Below are positions 16,899-24,915 of a stretch of DNA of 64,000 bases, piece after piece. Numbering within the stretch: position 1 is the first letter of the stretch; each line of letters starts with the position of its first letter. A program made the translations under genes and the position numbers. The DNA is from Microcoleus sp. LEGE 07076. GTDB taxonomy: Bacteria > Cyanobacteriota > Cyanobacteriia > Cyanobacteriales > Microcoleaceae. The notes under the pieces were generated by a model. The model was not told the origin of the DNA. It made no database searches and saw nothing but the letters and a program-made list of their open reading frames with translations. The stretch lies in assembly GCF_015207455.1 (NCBI RefSeq), contig NZ_JADEWV010000004.1, forward strand, positions 1 to 64,000, in the 5' to 3' direction.

Positions 16899-16980
16899 AT
16901 CCCCCCTAGCCCCCCCTTAAGAAGGGGGGGACCGGAAGTGTTCAAAGTCCCCCTTTTTAAGGGGGATTTAGGGGGATCTA
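16899..16980. repeat. GGGGGATC-type palindromic dispersed repeat
   Basis: Two adjacent hairpin units: CCCCCCTTAAGAAGGGGGG and then AGTCCCCCTTTTTAAGGGGGA, bounded by GATCCCCC and GGGGGATC. It lies between iteron clusters A and B. The family also occurs inside the coding sequence at 13201-13309 and near 57995-58035. Confidence 0.85.
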
Positions 16981-17020
16981 GACTTGCCGTAACAACGATA
17001 TTTCTCAATATTTGAGTCTT

Positions 17021-17052
17021 AAATCGACTTTTCATCGACTTTTTATCGACTT
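17021..17052 (-). promoter_or_regulatory. Iteron cluster B (3 copies, 11-bp phase)
   Basis: Three copies of NNATCGACTT start at 17021 (AAATCGACTT), 17032 (TCATCGACTT) and 17043 (TTATCGACTT), with an exact 11-bp period. The cluster ends 50 bp before the start of the HTH-AAA_35 gene, where an operator would be expected. One helical turn per copy places all three on the same DNA face. Confidence 0.7.
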
Positions 17053-17102
17053 TGGGGACGGTGGCATTTATGATGGTTTTAGTGTCTCGATCGTTATAAG
17101 CA

Positions 17103-18479
17103 ATGCCTCGATCGCTCAGGCTGCGTCTCCAGTGCATTCCCGCAATTAAATCGTCTCTGCTGAGAAATGGCTTCCCCAGTCAGAAAATCTTGGCTGAGGA
17201 TTTAGGGATAGCCCAATCTACTGTCAGTCATTTCCTGAATGGCAAACCTGTGGATTATGCCAATTTCATCGAAATTTGTCGCGGATTGGGCCAGGAATGG
17301 CGCGATATAGCCGATTTTGAGGCGGAATCGGCGCTCGATGAGGTGTTGCCAATATCTGCAAAAATTGCGATCGCCCAATCCAGTCCAGGCCATGAATTAG
17401 CTGTCAATTTAAGCAATATTCCTACCACAAAACAGTCAATAATTCAACCCTTGCCAGCAGCCGCACCAGAATTGCCGGGAGGACAAGTAGATTTAGCTTC
17501 TTATTTTTATATCGATCGCCCTCCCATCGAATCTCGCTGTTATGAAACCGTCCTCCAACCGGGGGCGCTGATCCGCATCAAAGCTCCCAGACAGATGGGC
17601 AAAACTTCTTTAATGGCGCGGATTTTGCATCATGCAGAACAGCAAGGTTCTCGGACAGTAGCGCTGAGTTTTCAATTAGCAAATAGGAGAGTTTTTGCTA
17701 ATTCAGATACGTTTTTGCAGTGGTTTTGTGCTAGCGTCGGTCAAGAATTGGAAATGCTGGAACAGTTGCCTAAATGCTGGGAATTAGCAGATTTAATTGG
17801 CAGCAATCAGTGCTGCAAGGCTTTCTTTGAACAGTATTTACTGTCAGAATCGTCAGCGCCTCTGACATTGGGTTTGGATGAGTGCGATCGCCTGTTTGAA
17901 TGCCCGGAAATTGCCGACGACTTTTTTGGATTGTTGCGGGCTTTGCACGAAGAAGCCAAGCGGCGAGATATCTGGAAAAAGTTTCGCTTAATTGTAGTGC
18001 ATTCTACAGAAGTTTATATCCCACTGGATGTGAATAAATCGCCGTTTAATGTGGGATTGCCGATCGAATTGCCGGAGTTTGATGGGCAGCAAGTGCAAGA
18101 TTTGGCACTGCGGCACGGATTGAATTGGAGTGCGGAGGACATTGCCGAATTAATGGGTTTAGTAGGCGGAAATCCTTATTTAGTGCGGCTGGGAATGTAT
18201 CATATTGCGCGTCAAGATGTGACTTTAAATCAGTTGGTGAAATCTTCAGCTACTGAAGCGGGAATTTACAGCGATCATTTGCGGCGGCATTTGTGGAATT
18301 TAGATAAATATGCGGAATTGATGGAGGCGATGAGAGAGGTTGTGAGTGTTTCCCAGCCAGTGCGATTGAGGTCAGAATTGGGGTTTAAGTTAAATAGTAT
18401 GGGGTTGGTGAAATTGGAGGGAAATGATTGTATTGCGAGATGTCGGTTGTATCAGGAGTATTTTGGCGATCGGCTATAA
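17103..18479 (+). CDS. HTH regulator fused to AAA_35 ATPase
   Basis: A 458-residue protein. Residues 15-65 form an Xre-like helix-turn-helix (SQKILAEDLGIAQSTVSHFL followed by NGKPVDYANFIEICRGLG). After a linker, an AAA_35 ATPase starts near residue 130 (VDLASYFYIDRPPIESRCYE), with P-loop IKAPRQMGKTSLMARIL and Walker B APLTLGLDECDRLFECPEI. The C-terminal part is winged-helix-like (DLALRHGLNWSAEDIAELMG, GGNPYLVRLGMYHIA). There is no transmembrane segment or repeat domain, so it is likely a cytoplasmic DNA-binding NTPase. Iterons directly upstream suggest autoregulation, which is inference. It is paralogous in its ATPase to the gene at 11742. Confidence 0.87.
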   Translation: MPRSLRLRLQCIPAIKSSLLRNGFPSQKILAEDLGIAQSTVSHFLNGKPVDYANFIEICRGLGQEWRDIADFEAESALDEVLPISAKIAIAQSSPGHELAVNLSNIPTTKQSIIQPLPAAAPELPGGQVDLASYFYIDRPPIESRCYETVLQPGALIRIKAPRQMGKTSLMARILHHAEQQGSRTVALSFQLANRRVFANSDTFLQWFCASVGQELEMLEQLPKCWELADLIGSNQCCKAFFEQYLLSESSAPLTLGLDECDRLFECPEIADDFFGLLRALHEEAKRRDIWKKFRLIVVHSTEVYIPLDVNKSPFNVGLPIELPEFDGQQVQDLALRHGLNWSAEDIAELMGLVGGNPYLVRLGMYHIARQDVTLNQLVKSSATEAGIYSDHLRRHLWNLDKYAELMEAMREVVSVSQPVRLRSELGFKLNSMGLVKLEGNDCIARCRLYQEYFGDRL

Positions 18480-18592
18480 TGCAAATAATCCTGAAATCAA
18501 AAAATAATGCAACTCTAAGCAAACTTCAAACCCATATCCACTAAGTCATTCCCAAATCTAAAATCTAAAATCTAAAATGGTATAATCCTTAT

Positions 18593-19153
18593 TTAGCCGA
18601 TCGCCAAATCCACACTAACTACAAATTCGGGAAAAGCCAGCGGCGAAACTTTGTCGCCCCGCCAAAACCTGAGCATTAAACTGTAACCGTTAACAGTCGG
18701 CTGGCGGTAAACTTCCAAGCAGTTTTCCTGTAAATTGACTATCCATACTTCCTGAATTTGCGATCGGGCATAAATAGGAAGTTTCACGTCTCTGTCATAA
18801 TCTATTGAAGTGTCAGCTACTTCTATTAATAGTAAAACTTCCGATGGGAGGGGGTGGGCGGTTGAATAATAATCGGCGCGAGGTTGTAACAATACTAGAT
18901 CGGGTTGCGGCTCAGTGCGATCGCTCAACTGAACGGGGTTCTGCACGTCAAAAGTAGCCAAATTTTCGGGAATTTGGCTGCACAGTCTGGCTAAGCGCCT
19001 CACAGAGGAAGCATGACGAGTTCCAATAGCAGCCATTTGCACAAGTTCTCCTTCTATCAATTCTATGCGATCGCCCTCTGAAAGAATCCCAGCTTTACAC
19101 ATTTGATGGTATTCTTCTACTGTGAAAAGTCTTTTGAGCAACTGCACAGCCAT
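18593..19153 (-). CDS. Uma2-family PD-(D/E)xK nuclease-like protein
   Basis: A 186-residue member of the Uma2 (DUF820) family, abundant in cyanobacteria. It shows the N-terminal LFTVEEYHQMCKAGILSEGDRIELIEGELVQM and the nuclease core: TEPQPDLVLLQP with the acidic residue, LLLIEVADTSIDYDRDVKLPIYA containing the E-x-A/D...K signature, and the terminal strand QEVWIVNLQENCLEVYRQP. The active-site residues look intact. The natural substrate of the family is unknown. It is convergent with the HTH-AAA_35 gene, and its start faces iteron cluster C about 69 bp away. Confidence 0.88.
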   Translation of the reverse strand: MAVQLLKRLFTVEEYHQMCKAGILSEGDRIELIEGELVQMAAIGTRHASSVRRLARLCSQIPENLATFDVQNPVQLSDRTEPQPDLVLLQPRADYYSTAHPLPSEVLLLIEVADTSIDYDRDVKLPIYARSQIQEVWIVNLQENCLEVYRQPTVNGYSLMLRFWRGDKVSPLAFPEFVVSVDLAIG

Positions 19154-19221
19154 AACTTACTGTTCCTCTAATCATTTATTCAATTATAGTCAGTAGCGCT
19201 ATTAAATGCCAGTGATGTCTA

Positions 19222-19253
19222 AAGTCGATGAGAAGTCGATGAGAAGTCGATGA
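19222..19253 (+). promoter_or_regulatory. Iteron cluster C (3 copies, 11-bp phase)
   Basis: AAGTCGATGA repeated perfectly at 19222, 19233 and 19244 (11-bp period). It sits between the divergent Uma2 gene (start 19153) and the repeat-pilin gene (start 19427). The motif is the same as clusters A and B but in the opposite orientation. Confidence 0.7.
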
Positions 19254-19426
19254 GAACTCAAATAGTCACGTGATTTAATAGAAATAAGGTAGAAAGTGCG
19301 ATCGCCCAGGTTGGCAAATCCTCGATCGAAGGTCAAAGAGGCGCTACTTCAAAGCTGAATATCGCACATCGCCTCAAACGAATCATCGTCTGAAAACCTC
19401 TGGTGTAAAACATTTGGAGAACTATT

Positions 19427-20386
19427 ATGCAGCTTAAAGAAAAGCCTGAACTCAATCAAATCAACCAAAAATCGGAAGCTTCGGTAAAAACTTATCAACC
19501 CGATCGGCCCATCAAAGAACGTAAATCTGTCACTACAAGCCATCGGCAAGATTTGCAACCCATCACAGAACCTAAATCTGTCGCCACAGTCGATCGCACA
19601 AACTTGCAACCCCTCAAAGAACGCAAATCTGTCGCCACAACCGAGTGGCCCGATTTGCCACCCCTAAAAGAACGTAAATCTGTCGCCACAACCGATCCGC
19701 AGCCCAGAGAAAAGCTTGACCTAAATCAAATCAACCAAAAATTGAAAGTTTTGGTAAAAACCGATCGCACAAATTTGCAACCTATCAAACAACGTAAATC
19801 TGTCGCAACAGTCGATCGGCAAGATTTGCGATCGATAAAAAAGCTTAAATCTGTGGCAAAAACTTATCAGCCAGATTTGCGTTCCATAAATGAATATAAA
19901 TCTGGTGGAGGAACTTCACGGATTATTGACTTTTTTGTAGTTGTGATAATTATTGGGATACTTAGTGCGATCGCCCTCCCTGAATTTGCCCGTTGTAAGC
20001 CGTATAAAGCCATGCAGATTCAAGCTAAGCAATATGTTTCCTCAATGAACAAAGGTCAGGAAGCTTCTTTTGCGGAAAATAGTGCTTTTGGCAATTCTAT
20101 TTCTGCTTTAGGACTTGGCATTAAAACTCAGACAACCAACTATAACTATTCATCCATAGCTACCAAAAATGCTGCGTTTAGTTATGCGGTATCTCGCAAC
20201 AATAATCTTCGTAGCTATGTCGGGGCTGTATTTTTAGTACCTGTTTCCCCAGCAGCTAACAATGACAAGACTACTACAGCTATTCTGTGTGAAGCAAATT
20301 CTCCGGGGGATACCCAACCGCCAGATCCTATCATTGAGAATGATCGTCCTGTCTGTGGTGATGGCACTGTGGAAGTGAGCAAGTAA
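19427..20386 (+). CDS. Pilin-like protein with N-terminal 17-residue repeat domain
   Basis: A 319-residue protein. Residues 1-165 hold seven copies of a 17-residue repeat with core LQPIKERKSVATxDR. They fall in two blocks, of four and three copies, each introduced by a LNQINQK...VKT segment, which shows a higher-order duplication. A pilin-type helix follows (IIDFFVVVIIIGILSAIALP), then the Pilin_GH ectodomain (KQYVSSMNKGQEASF, AAFSYAVSRNN, YVGAVFLVPVSP, AILCEANSPGDTQPPDP). The residue at the prepilin cleavage position is Thr rather than Gly, so the basic repeat domain is probably retained on the cytoplasmic side. Function is unknown. The sequence suggests a single-pass receptor or scaffold. 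Confidence 0.82.
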   Translation: MQLKEKPELNQINQKSEASVKTYQPDRPIKERKSVTTSHRQDLQPITEPKSVATVDRTNLQPLKERKSVATTEWPDLPPLKERKSVATTDPQPREKLDLNQINQKLKVLVKTDRTNLQPIKQRKSVATVDRQDLRSIKKLKSVAKTYQPDLRSINEYKSGGGTSRIIDFFVVVIIIGILSAIALPEFARCKPYKAMQIQAKQYVSSMNKGQEASFAENSAFGNSISALGLGIKTQTTNYNYSSIATKNAAFSYAVSRNNNLRSYVGAVFLVPVSPAANNDKTTTAILCEANSPGDTQPPDPIIENDRPVCGDGTVEVSK

Positions 20387-20401
20387 ATATCAACAAAAAT
20401 C

Positions 20402-21703
20402 ATGCCAGAAGTAGTCAAAGGTTTCCTCATCTTAACTTGCATCTTCATGCCCCTCGAAAGAATCTTTTCCTTGCACAATCAAAAGATATTCCGTCTCGGA
20501 TGGGCAACCGATGCTACCTATTTTTTTACAGGTCACTTTATTGGCAGAGCTGGCGCTCTTGTTGTGGCTGTAACCTTGTCCATGATGACTGATTTACTCA
20601 ACCCGGAATTGCAAAGCAAAATAGCCTCTCAACCAATCTGGTTGCAGTTTTTAGAAGCAATTGTAATTTCCGACATGGCATATTATATTGCTCACCGAAT
20701 GCTGCATGAAGTACCCTGGCTTTGGCAATTTCATGCAGTCCATCACAGCATTGAACACATGGATTGGTTGGCAGCAGTGCGGGTGCATCCCTGCGAGCAA
20801 CTCTTTACTCAGATTTGCAAAATGATGCCTCTTTACTGGTTGGGATTTACTAAGGAAGCTTTTGCGGTTTATGCTCTTTATTCGGCGGCGATCGCCTTTT
20901 TAATTCATGCTAACATTACTATCAAGTTTGGCCCGCTCAAATGGTTCGTCGCCACGCCGCAATTCCATCACTGGCATCACAGTAAAAGTCCTAAAATCCA
21001 CAACAAAAATTTTGCCGTTCAGTTGCCGCTGTTAGATTTACTATTTGGCACCCTCTATATGCCAACAAAAAAAATGCCCGATCGATATGGTGTCTCTAAT
21101 TCGATACCTGCTGGCTATCTCGGACAAATACTCTATCCATTTATCAGAAAAATTAAAATGCTAAATAACAGGTTAAAACTAGGTATCGATCGCTATTTTC
21201 GCCCCTTACCTGTAATTCTTGGTCTGAGTTCGATCGCGATTAGTTCTTTGACTGTAATGGCTTTAATCAATCACATGGACATCCCTACTTTTATTGCCAG
21301 TTGGAATTCTCAACAAGTAACTGTTGCCGAATTGCAGCAAGGTAAGTTGAAACCGGTGATTTTGATTGACGTGCGATCGCCCGAAGAGTACGCAGAAGAT
21401 CGCATCGGTGAAAGTCCGCTGGTTCCCCTGATTGACATTGAAGCTGGATTCGGTATCAAGCAAGTGCAAGCTATTGCTCGATCGATTGTCAAATCCAATC
21501 AACCTCAACCAACGATTGTACTTTATTGTGCGCGGGGAGGGCGATCGGTTAAAGCATACCAAAAATTGCAAAAAACTAATTTGAAGTTAGCTTTCCTCTC
21601 TGGCGGTATCACAGCGTGGCGGGAAGCTGTGCCTGCTAAACAAGACGCTGAAATATTAGCGCCAATTACTCGATCGCTCCCAGAGACAGTCAGAAGTAAT
21701 TAG
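20402..21703 (+). CDS. Sterol-desaturase-family hydroxylase fused to rhodanese domain
   Basis: A 433-residue fusion. The N-terminal part (about residues 1-270) is a membrane fatty-acid-hydroxylase/sterol-desaturase with histidine clusters HRMLH, HAVHHS and HHWHHS and several hydrophobic helices. The C-terminal part (about 300-420) is a rhodanese: VILIDVRSPEEYAEDRI, catalytic loop YCARGGRS with Cys376, and LSGGITAWREAVP. Hydroxylases of this type use a di-iron centre on lipid or carotenoid-like substrates; rhodanese carries sulfane sulfur. The substrate is unknown. It begins 15 bp after the repeat-pilin gene on the same strand, so the two are probably co-transcribed. Confidence 0.87.
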   Translation: MPEVVKGFLILTCIFMPLERIFSLHNQKIFRLGWATDATYFFTGHFIGRAGALVVAVTLSMMTDLLNPELQSKIASQPIWLQFLEAIVISDMAYYIAHRMLHEVPWLWQFHAVHHSIEHMDWLAAVRVHPCEQLFTQICKMMPLYWLGFTKEAFAVYALYSAAIAFLIHANITIKFGPLKWFVATPQFHHWHHSKSPKIHNKNFAVQLPLLDLLFGTLYMPTKKMPDRYGVSNSIPAGYLGQILYPFIRKIKMLNNRLKLGIDRYFRPLPVILGLSSIAISSLTVMALINHMDIPTFIASWNSQQVTVAELQQGKLKPVILIDVRSPEEYAEDRIGESPLVPLIDIEAGFGIKQVQAIARSIVKSNQPQPTIVLYCARGGRSVKAYQKLQKTNLKLAFLSGGITAWREAVPAKQDAEILAPITRSLPETVRSN

Positions 21704-21882
21704 TTAGCTAAAGCAAAAGCAGAGAATAAGGAAAACTAAAAAATATCTATCAATAGAAAGGTGTATCGGGGTGAATGATTCGGTATCTTGAAAATAAGCA
21801 GCAAAAAAAATATTCAGCAATCTGCAACGGTTGGCTGTGCTGGCAAGCTGCACAATAATTTGAGTTAACATAACTTGATTCC

Positions 21883-22983
21883 ATGCAAAATACCGCAGAC
21901 TTACTCCCCAAAATCGACTCGCCGAGTCTTCCTAAAAAGCAACCCGCACTTCCAAATTATGAAGCAGCCGATCGCCAATTTGTCAACTTATTAGAGGTGG
22001 ATGATTTAGACAAAACGGTGGCTGCAAAACCGTTACTTGTTAGCGATTTTGAAAGTGCGATCGCCTTTGCGCTGCGCCAGGCCTATCAGGAACCGGACGG
22101 CGACGATAGCGCCCACCGCTTCTTGCAGCGCGTGCTGTACCGCATCAACAGACTCAACTTATTTTGGTACGACGATTTGCGCCGCTACAACAACGAGCGA
22201 TCGCACTATTTGCGTTCCGTGCGCGATCGCATCGAAGCATCTTGGCAGGAGTGGGAAAGCGCCCAAATCGACGTTGCAGCCCTGCAAAACATCGAGGATG
22301 TCAAGCAAGCCCTGCGCGATCGCGCCGCCGCCGATGTCGATCCAGAACTCACCGAGATCGACCGCTATTTGCGAGAACAGATGACAGAAGCGGGATACAG
22401 ACACCTGCTGGCGATCGCCTCCTTCGACGGTTTAGTCGAAGCCAGCCGGGTTTCTCGCATCATCGGCGGTGCCGGCAACGAAATTCAGTCAACCCTGACG
22501 CGGGTGCTGATCGAAGAATACGGCGGCGGTCGCTTAGCCCGCAAGCACTCCACCTATTTTGCCCAAATGCTGGCAGAATTCGGCATGAGCACGGAACCCG
22601 AAGCCTACTTTGATTTAGTACCTTGGGAAGTCCTCGCCAGCATCAACCACAACTTCTTGCTTACCGAACGCAAGCGCCATTTTCTGCGCTACAACGGCGG
22701 ACTCACCTATTTTGAAGTAGCCGGGCCCGTCGCTTACCGCAATTATCTCGCCGCCGCCAAGCGGCTGAACCTCTCGCAAGCTGCAATGGGTTACTGGGAA
22801 CTGCACATCCGCGAAGACGAACGTCACGGGCGCTGGATGCTTGATGAAGTGGCGATCCCGCTGGCTGACAAATACCCGCAGGAAGCGTGGGAACTGGTGT
22901 TGGGCTACGATCAGGAGAAGTCGATCGGCGATCGGGCTGGGGCTGCTGTGGTGCGATCGATCCAAGCCGCACAACAAAATTAA
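21883..22983 (+). CDS. Iron-containing redox enzyme (haem-oxygenase-like fold)
   Basis: A 366-residue protein of the 'iron-containing redox enzyme family', helical haem-oxygenase-like di-iron proteins. Supporting features are the long all-helical sequence, the segment LIEEYGGGRLARKHSTYFAQML with the acidic-His motif (EEY...H), FLLTERKRHFLRYNGGLTYFE, and GYWELHIREDERHGRWML with the E-x-H...E-D-x-x-H ligand cluster. Family members catalyse oxidative lipid or amino-acid cleavage reactions; the substrate here is unknown. It is a monocistronic gene with its own 180-bp upstream region. Confidence 0.75.
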   Translation: MQNTADLLPKIDSPSLPKKQPALPNYEAADRQFVNLLEVDDLDKTVAAKPLLVSDFESAIAFALRQAYQEPDGDDSAHRFLQRVLYRINRLNLFWYDDLRRYNNERSHYLRSVRDRIEASWQEWESAQIDVAALQNIEDVKQALRDRAAADVDPELTEIDRYLREQMTEAGYRHLLAIASFDGLVEASRVSRIIGGAGNEIQSTLTRVLIEEYGGGRLARKHSTYFAQMLAEFGMSTEPEAYFDLVPWEVLASINHNFLLTERKRHFLRYNGGLTYFEVAGPVAYRNYLAAAKRLNLSQAAMGYWELHIREDERHGRWMLDEVAIPLADKYPQEAWELVLGYDQEKSIGDRAGAAVVRSIQAAQQN

Positions 22984-23166
22984 CAGCTATCTCGCAGGGT
23001 GCGTCAGAGACTGATGCACCCTAGATATTGCACCGTTCTCAATAAGCCTTTGAGGAACAGGCTGTCCGGCCTGTTCCTAAAAGAGTGTATTTCTTGTGGA
23101 ACAGGCCGGACAGCCTGTTGCTGACAATGGTGCAACATCTCAGATGCACCCAACCCAACCTGTATT

Positions 23167-23916
23167 TTAAAAAGCAGTCATTAATTGAATTAGCTCGATC
23201 GACAAATCTCTTTGCGACTTTTGCTGCTGCTTAAACAAAACACCCGCCAGCAGATAGATATTTTCCGAATAAAAAGCCATTCCCTGTTTGCGGAGACTGG
23301 CGATCGCGCTTTTCACCTTTGGTTCCGAACTGTAATAGCCAAAATTTAAAGGTGCAATCTCAAAATTCGCCACCGAGTAGCCTTGTTCCAAAGCATAATC
23401 GATCAAACCCACAGGATTAGAATAGCTAGAAACCATCAGCAAAACTTGGTCGCAGCCCAAAGATAAAAGTTTTCTAGCAATTGTAGAACCATCACTCCCG
23501 CCGTGCAACAGCGGTTGATAAATCTTGTTATCCACCGCAGGCAAATAAGGCGGATTCGAGATTATACAATCCGCCGAATCGTATAAAGGCGAATCAAAAA
23601 AAGAACAATTGTTGACCTTGTATTTTTCGCTGAGTTGATATTGCTTAATTTGAGACTGAGCAATTTTCCAAGCTACATTATTTAGCTCAAATCCCTGTAT
23701 TTCCCCGTCAAAATCTGTTCTCAGCAAAGACTTAATAACTGGACTTCCCTCACCAGAACCAAACTCTACGATAAGTCGAGAATTGTCGCTGGCATTTAAC
23801 ACTAAACTTTCCAAGCAGTGCGAGTAAAAATCCGATTCTTCCGGGCAGTGGAATACCTGTTTTAGAGGAGTGGATGAAGTGAGCATAAATTCTGTAACAA
23901 AGTTTACTGTTTTCAA
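23167..23916 (-). CDS. SAM-dependent methyltransferase (NPPY type)
   Basis: A 249-residue class I methyltransferase. The SAM-binding motif is LIVEFGSGEGSPVIKSLL, and the catalytic post-motif is DCIISNPPYLPAVDN, the NPPY signature of N6-adenine and glutamine methyltransferases (HemK, TrmN6-like). The C-terminal part (YSVANFEIAPLNFGYYSSEPKVKSAI) is not recognisable to a specific subfamily. The substrate could be an RNA, a protein or a small molecule. It stands alone between palindromic repeats and a decayed gene. Confidence 0.75.
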   Translation of the reverse strand: MKTVNFVTEFMLTSSTPLKQVFHCPEESDFYSHCLESLVLNASDNSRLIVEFGSGEGSPVIKSLLRTDFDGEIQGFELNNVAWKIAQSQIKQYQLSEKYKVNNCSFFDSPLYDSADCIISNPPYLPAVDNKIYQPLLHGGSDGSTIARKLLSLGCDQVLLMVSSYSNPVGLIDYALEQGYSVANFEIAPLNFGYYSSEPKVKSAIASLRKQGMAFYSENIYLLAGVLFKQQQKSQRDLSIELIQLMTAF

Positions 23917-24135
23917 AATATCGAATAATTAATAGTGCAGCCATCTGTCGCAAGAGCTATTTTTTGAATTATCAGTCATCCATACACTACTGGGTTTGCA
24001 GTTAGGACTTCATACTAAATCCGGGAAAAAACCCCTCGATCGTCCATGACTGTCTAGGGTGCGGCTCCACAAACAAATACCGCGGATGGCGAATAGCCGA
24101 GCGACGCACTTTTGCTACAGCATAAAAAGGGTATG

Positions 24136-24237
24136 TTACTCGGTAGCGCTCTTAAAAGTAGCCTAAAAAATTTGCTGCGCCCCTTGGGGAAATTCTTGTG
24201 CTTGTGAAGGTAATGTGTCAAATTGCTGTTCGGACAT
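24136..24237 (-). pseudogene. ChaB-like pseudogene fragment
   Basis: From ATG at 24237 the frame reads MSEQQFDTLPSQAQEFPQGA then QQIF, stop TAG (24163-24165), and continues in the same frame ATFKSATE before a second stop TAA at 24136. Across the first stop the pattern (L/F)PxxAQxIFxxxFxSA matches the ChaB family start, as in E. coli ChaB (LPSHAQDIYKEAFNSA). The downstream part of the family is gone. It is probably a decayed gene. Confidence 0.55.
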
Positions 24238-24435
24238 AATGGTCTTCAATTATTAAAAACTAATTCTATCTTATCTACTATAAACAACTAACTTCCTCTC
24301 TCTAAAAGGCCTTTTAAGACAAAACTTATCTCAATCTTAGGACAGATGTAATATTTAAATTATTGCCACCGTAAACATAAATGTTTTGGTGGCTGGTTCA
24401 GCAAAGTGTGGGTAATTTACCCGCTAAAACATGGA

Positions 24436-24915
24436 TTAATCAGACTTGGTTTTTTTGACCTGCGAACTCAGAAAATACGTCAGCGAAGCTATTACTAAAG
24501 CGATACTTGCTCCGAGGGGAAGGATGTTAGTCGCGCCGTTCCACCTCACTACCTCCGCGAGAAACAATACGCTCAATACGACGACAATCACGCTGGTGAG
24601 TTTGGTTTTGAGGTCGTCGATGGTGTGAATTTCCAGCCAGATGGGTACTTTAATGCGCTCATCAATAAACAGCTCGTAAAGTCCGAGTGCCGTAATGTAA
24701 AATACTGTGGCTAACAGAAACAAATCTACAACTTCCACACAGGACAAAATCAGTTTTTTTGAGTTTTCACTGGAAATCGATCCTGTAGTTGTGTGCGCGA
24801 TCGTAGTGATAGTTTCCAGGGCACCGTAAATCAAAAGCGTCACAGAAGCTGCAAAAGAACCGATTACAGCAATTAACATTAGATACCGACTTTTGGCAAG
24901 AATTCGATGCAGCAT
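24436..24915 (-). CDS. YqhA-family membrane protein (UPF0114)
   Basis: A 159-residue integral membrane protein with four hydrophobic helices (YLMLIAVIGSFAASVTLLIY, VVDLFLLATVFYITALGLYELF, a helix around VIVVVLSVLFLAEV, and ILPLGASIALVIASLTYFLS). The pattern ALGLYELFIDERIKVPIWLEI and TIDDLKTKLTSVIVVVLSV is the UPF0114/YqhA signature. Its biochemical role is unknown. Upstream is a 490-bp region without genes. Confidence 0.82.
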   Translation of the reverse strand: MLHRILAKSRYLMLIAVIGSFAASVTLLIYGALETITTIAHTTTGSISSENSKKLILSCVEVVDLFLLATVFYITALGLYELFIDERIKVPIWLEIHTIDDLKTKLTSVIVVVLSVLFLAEVVRWNGATNILPLGASIALVIASLTYFLSSQVKKTKSD

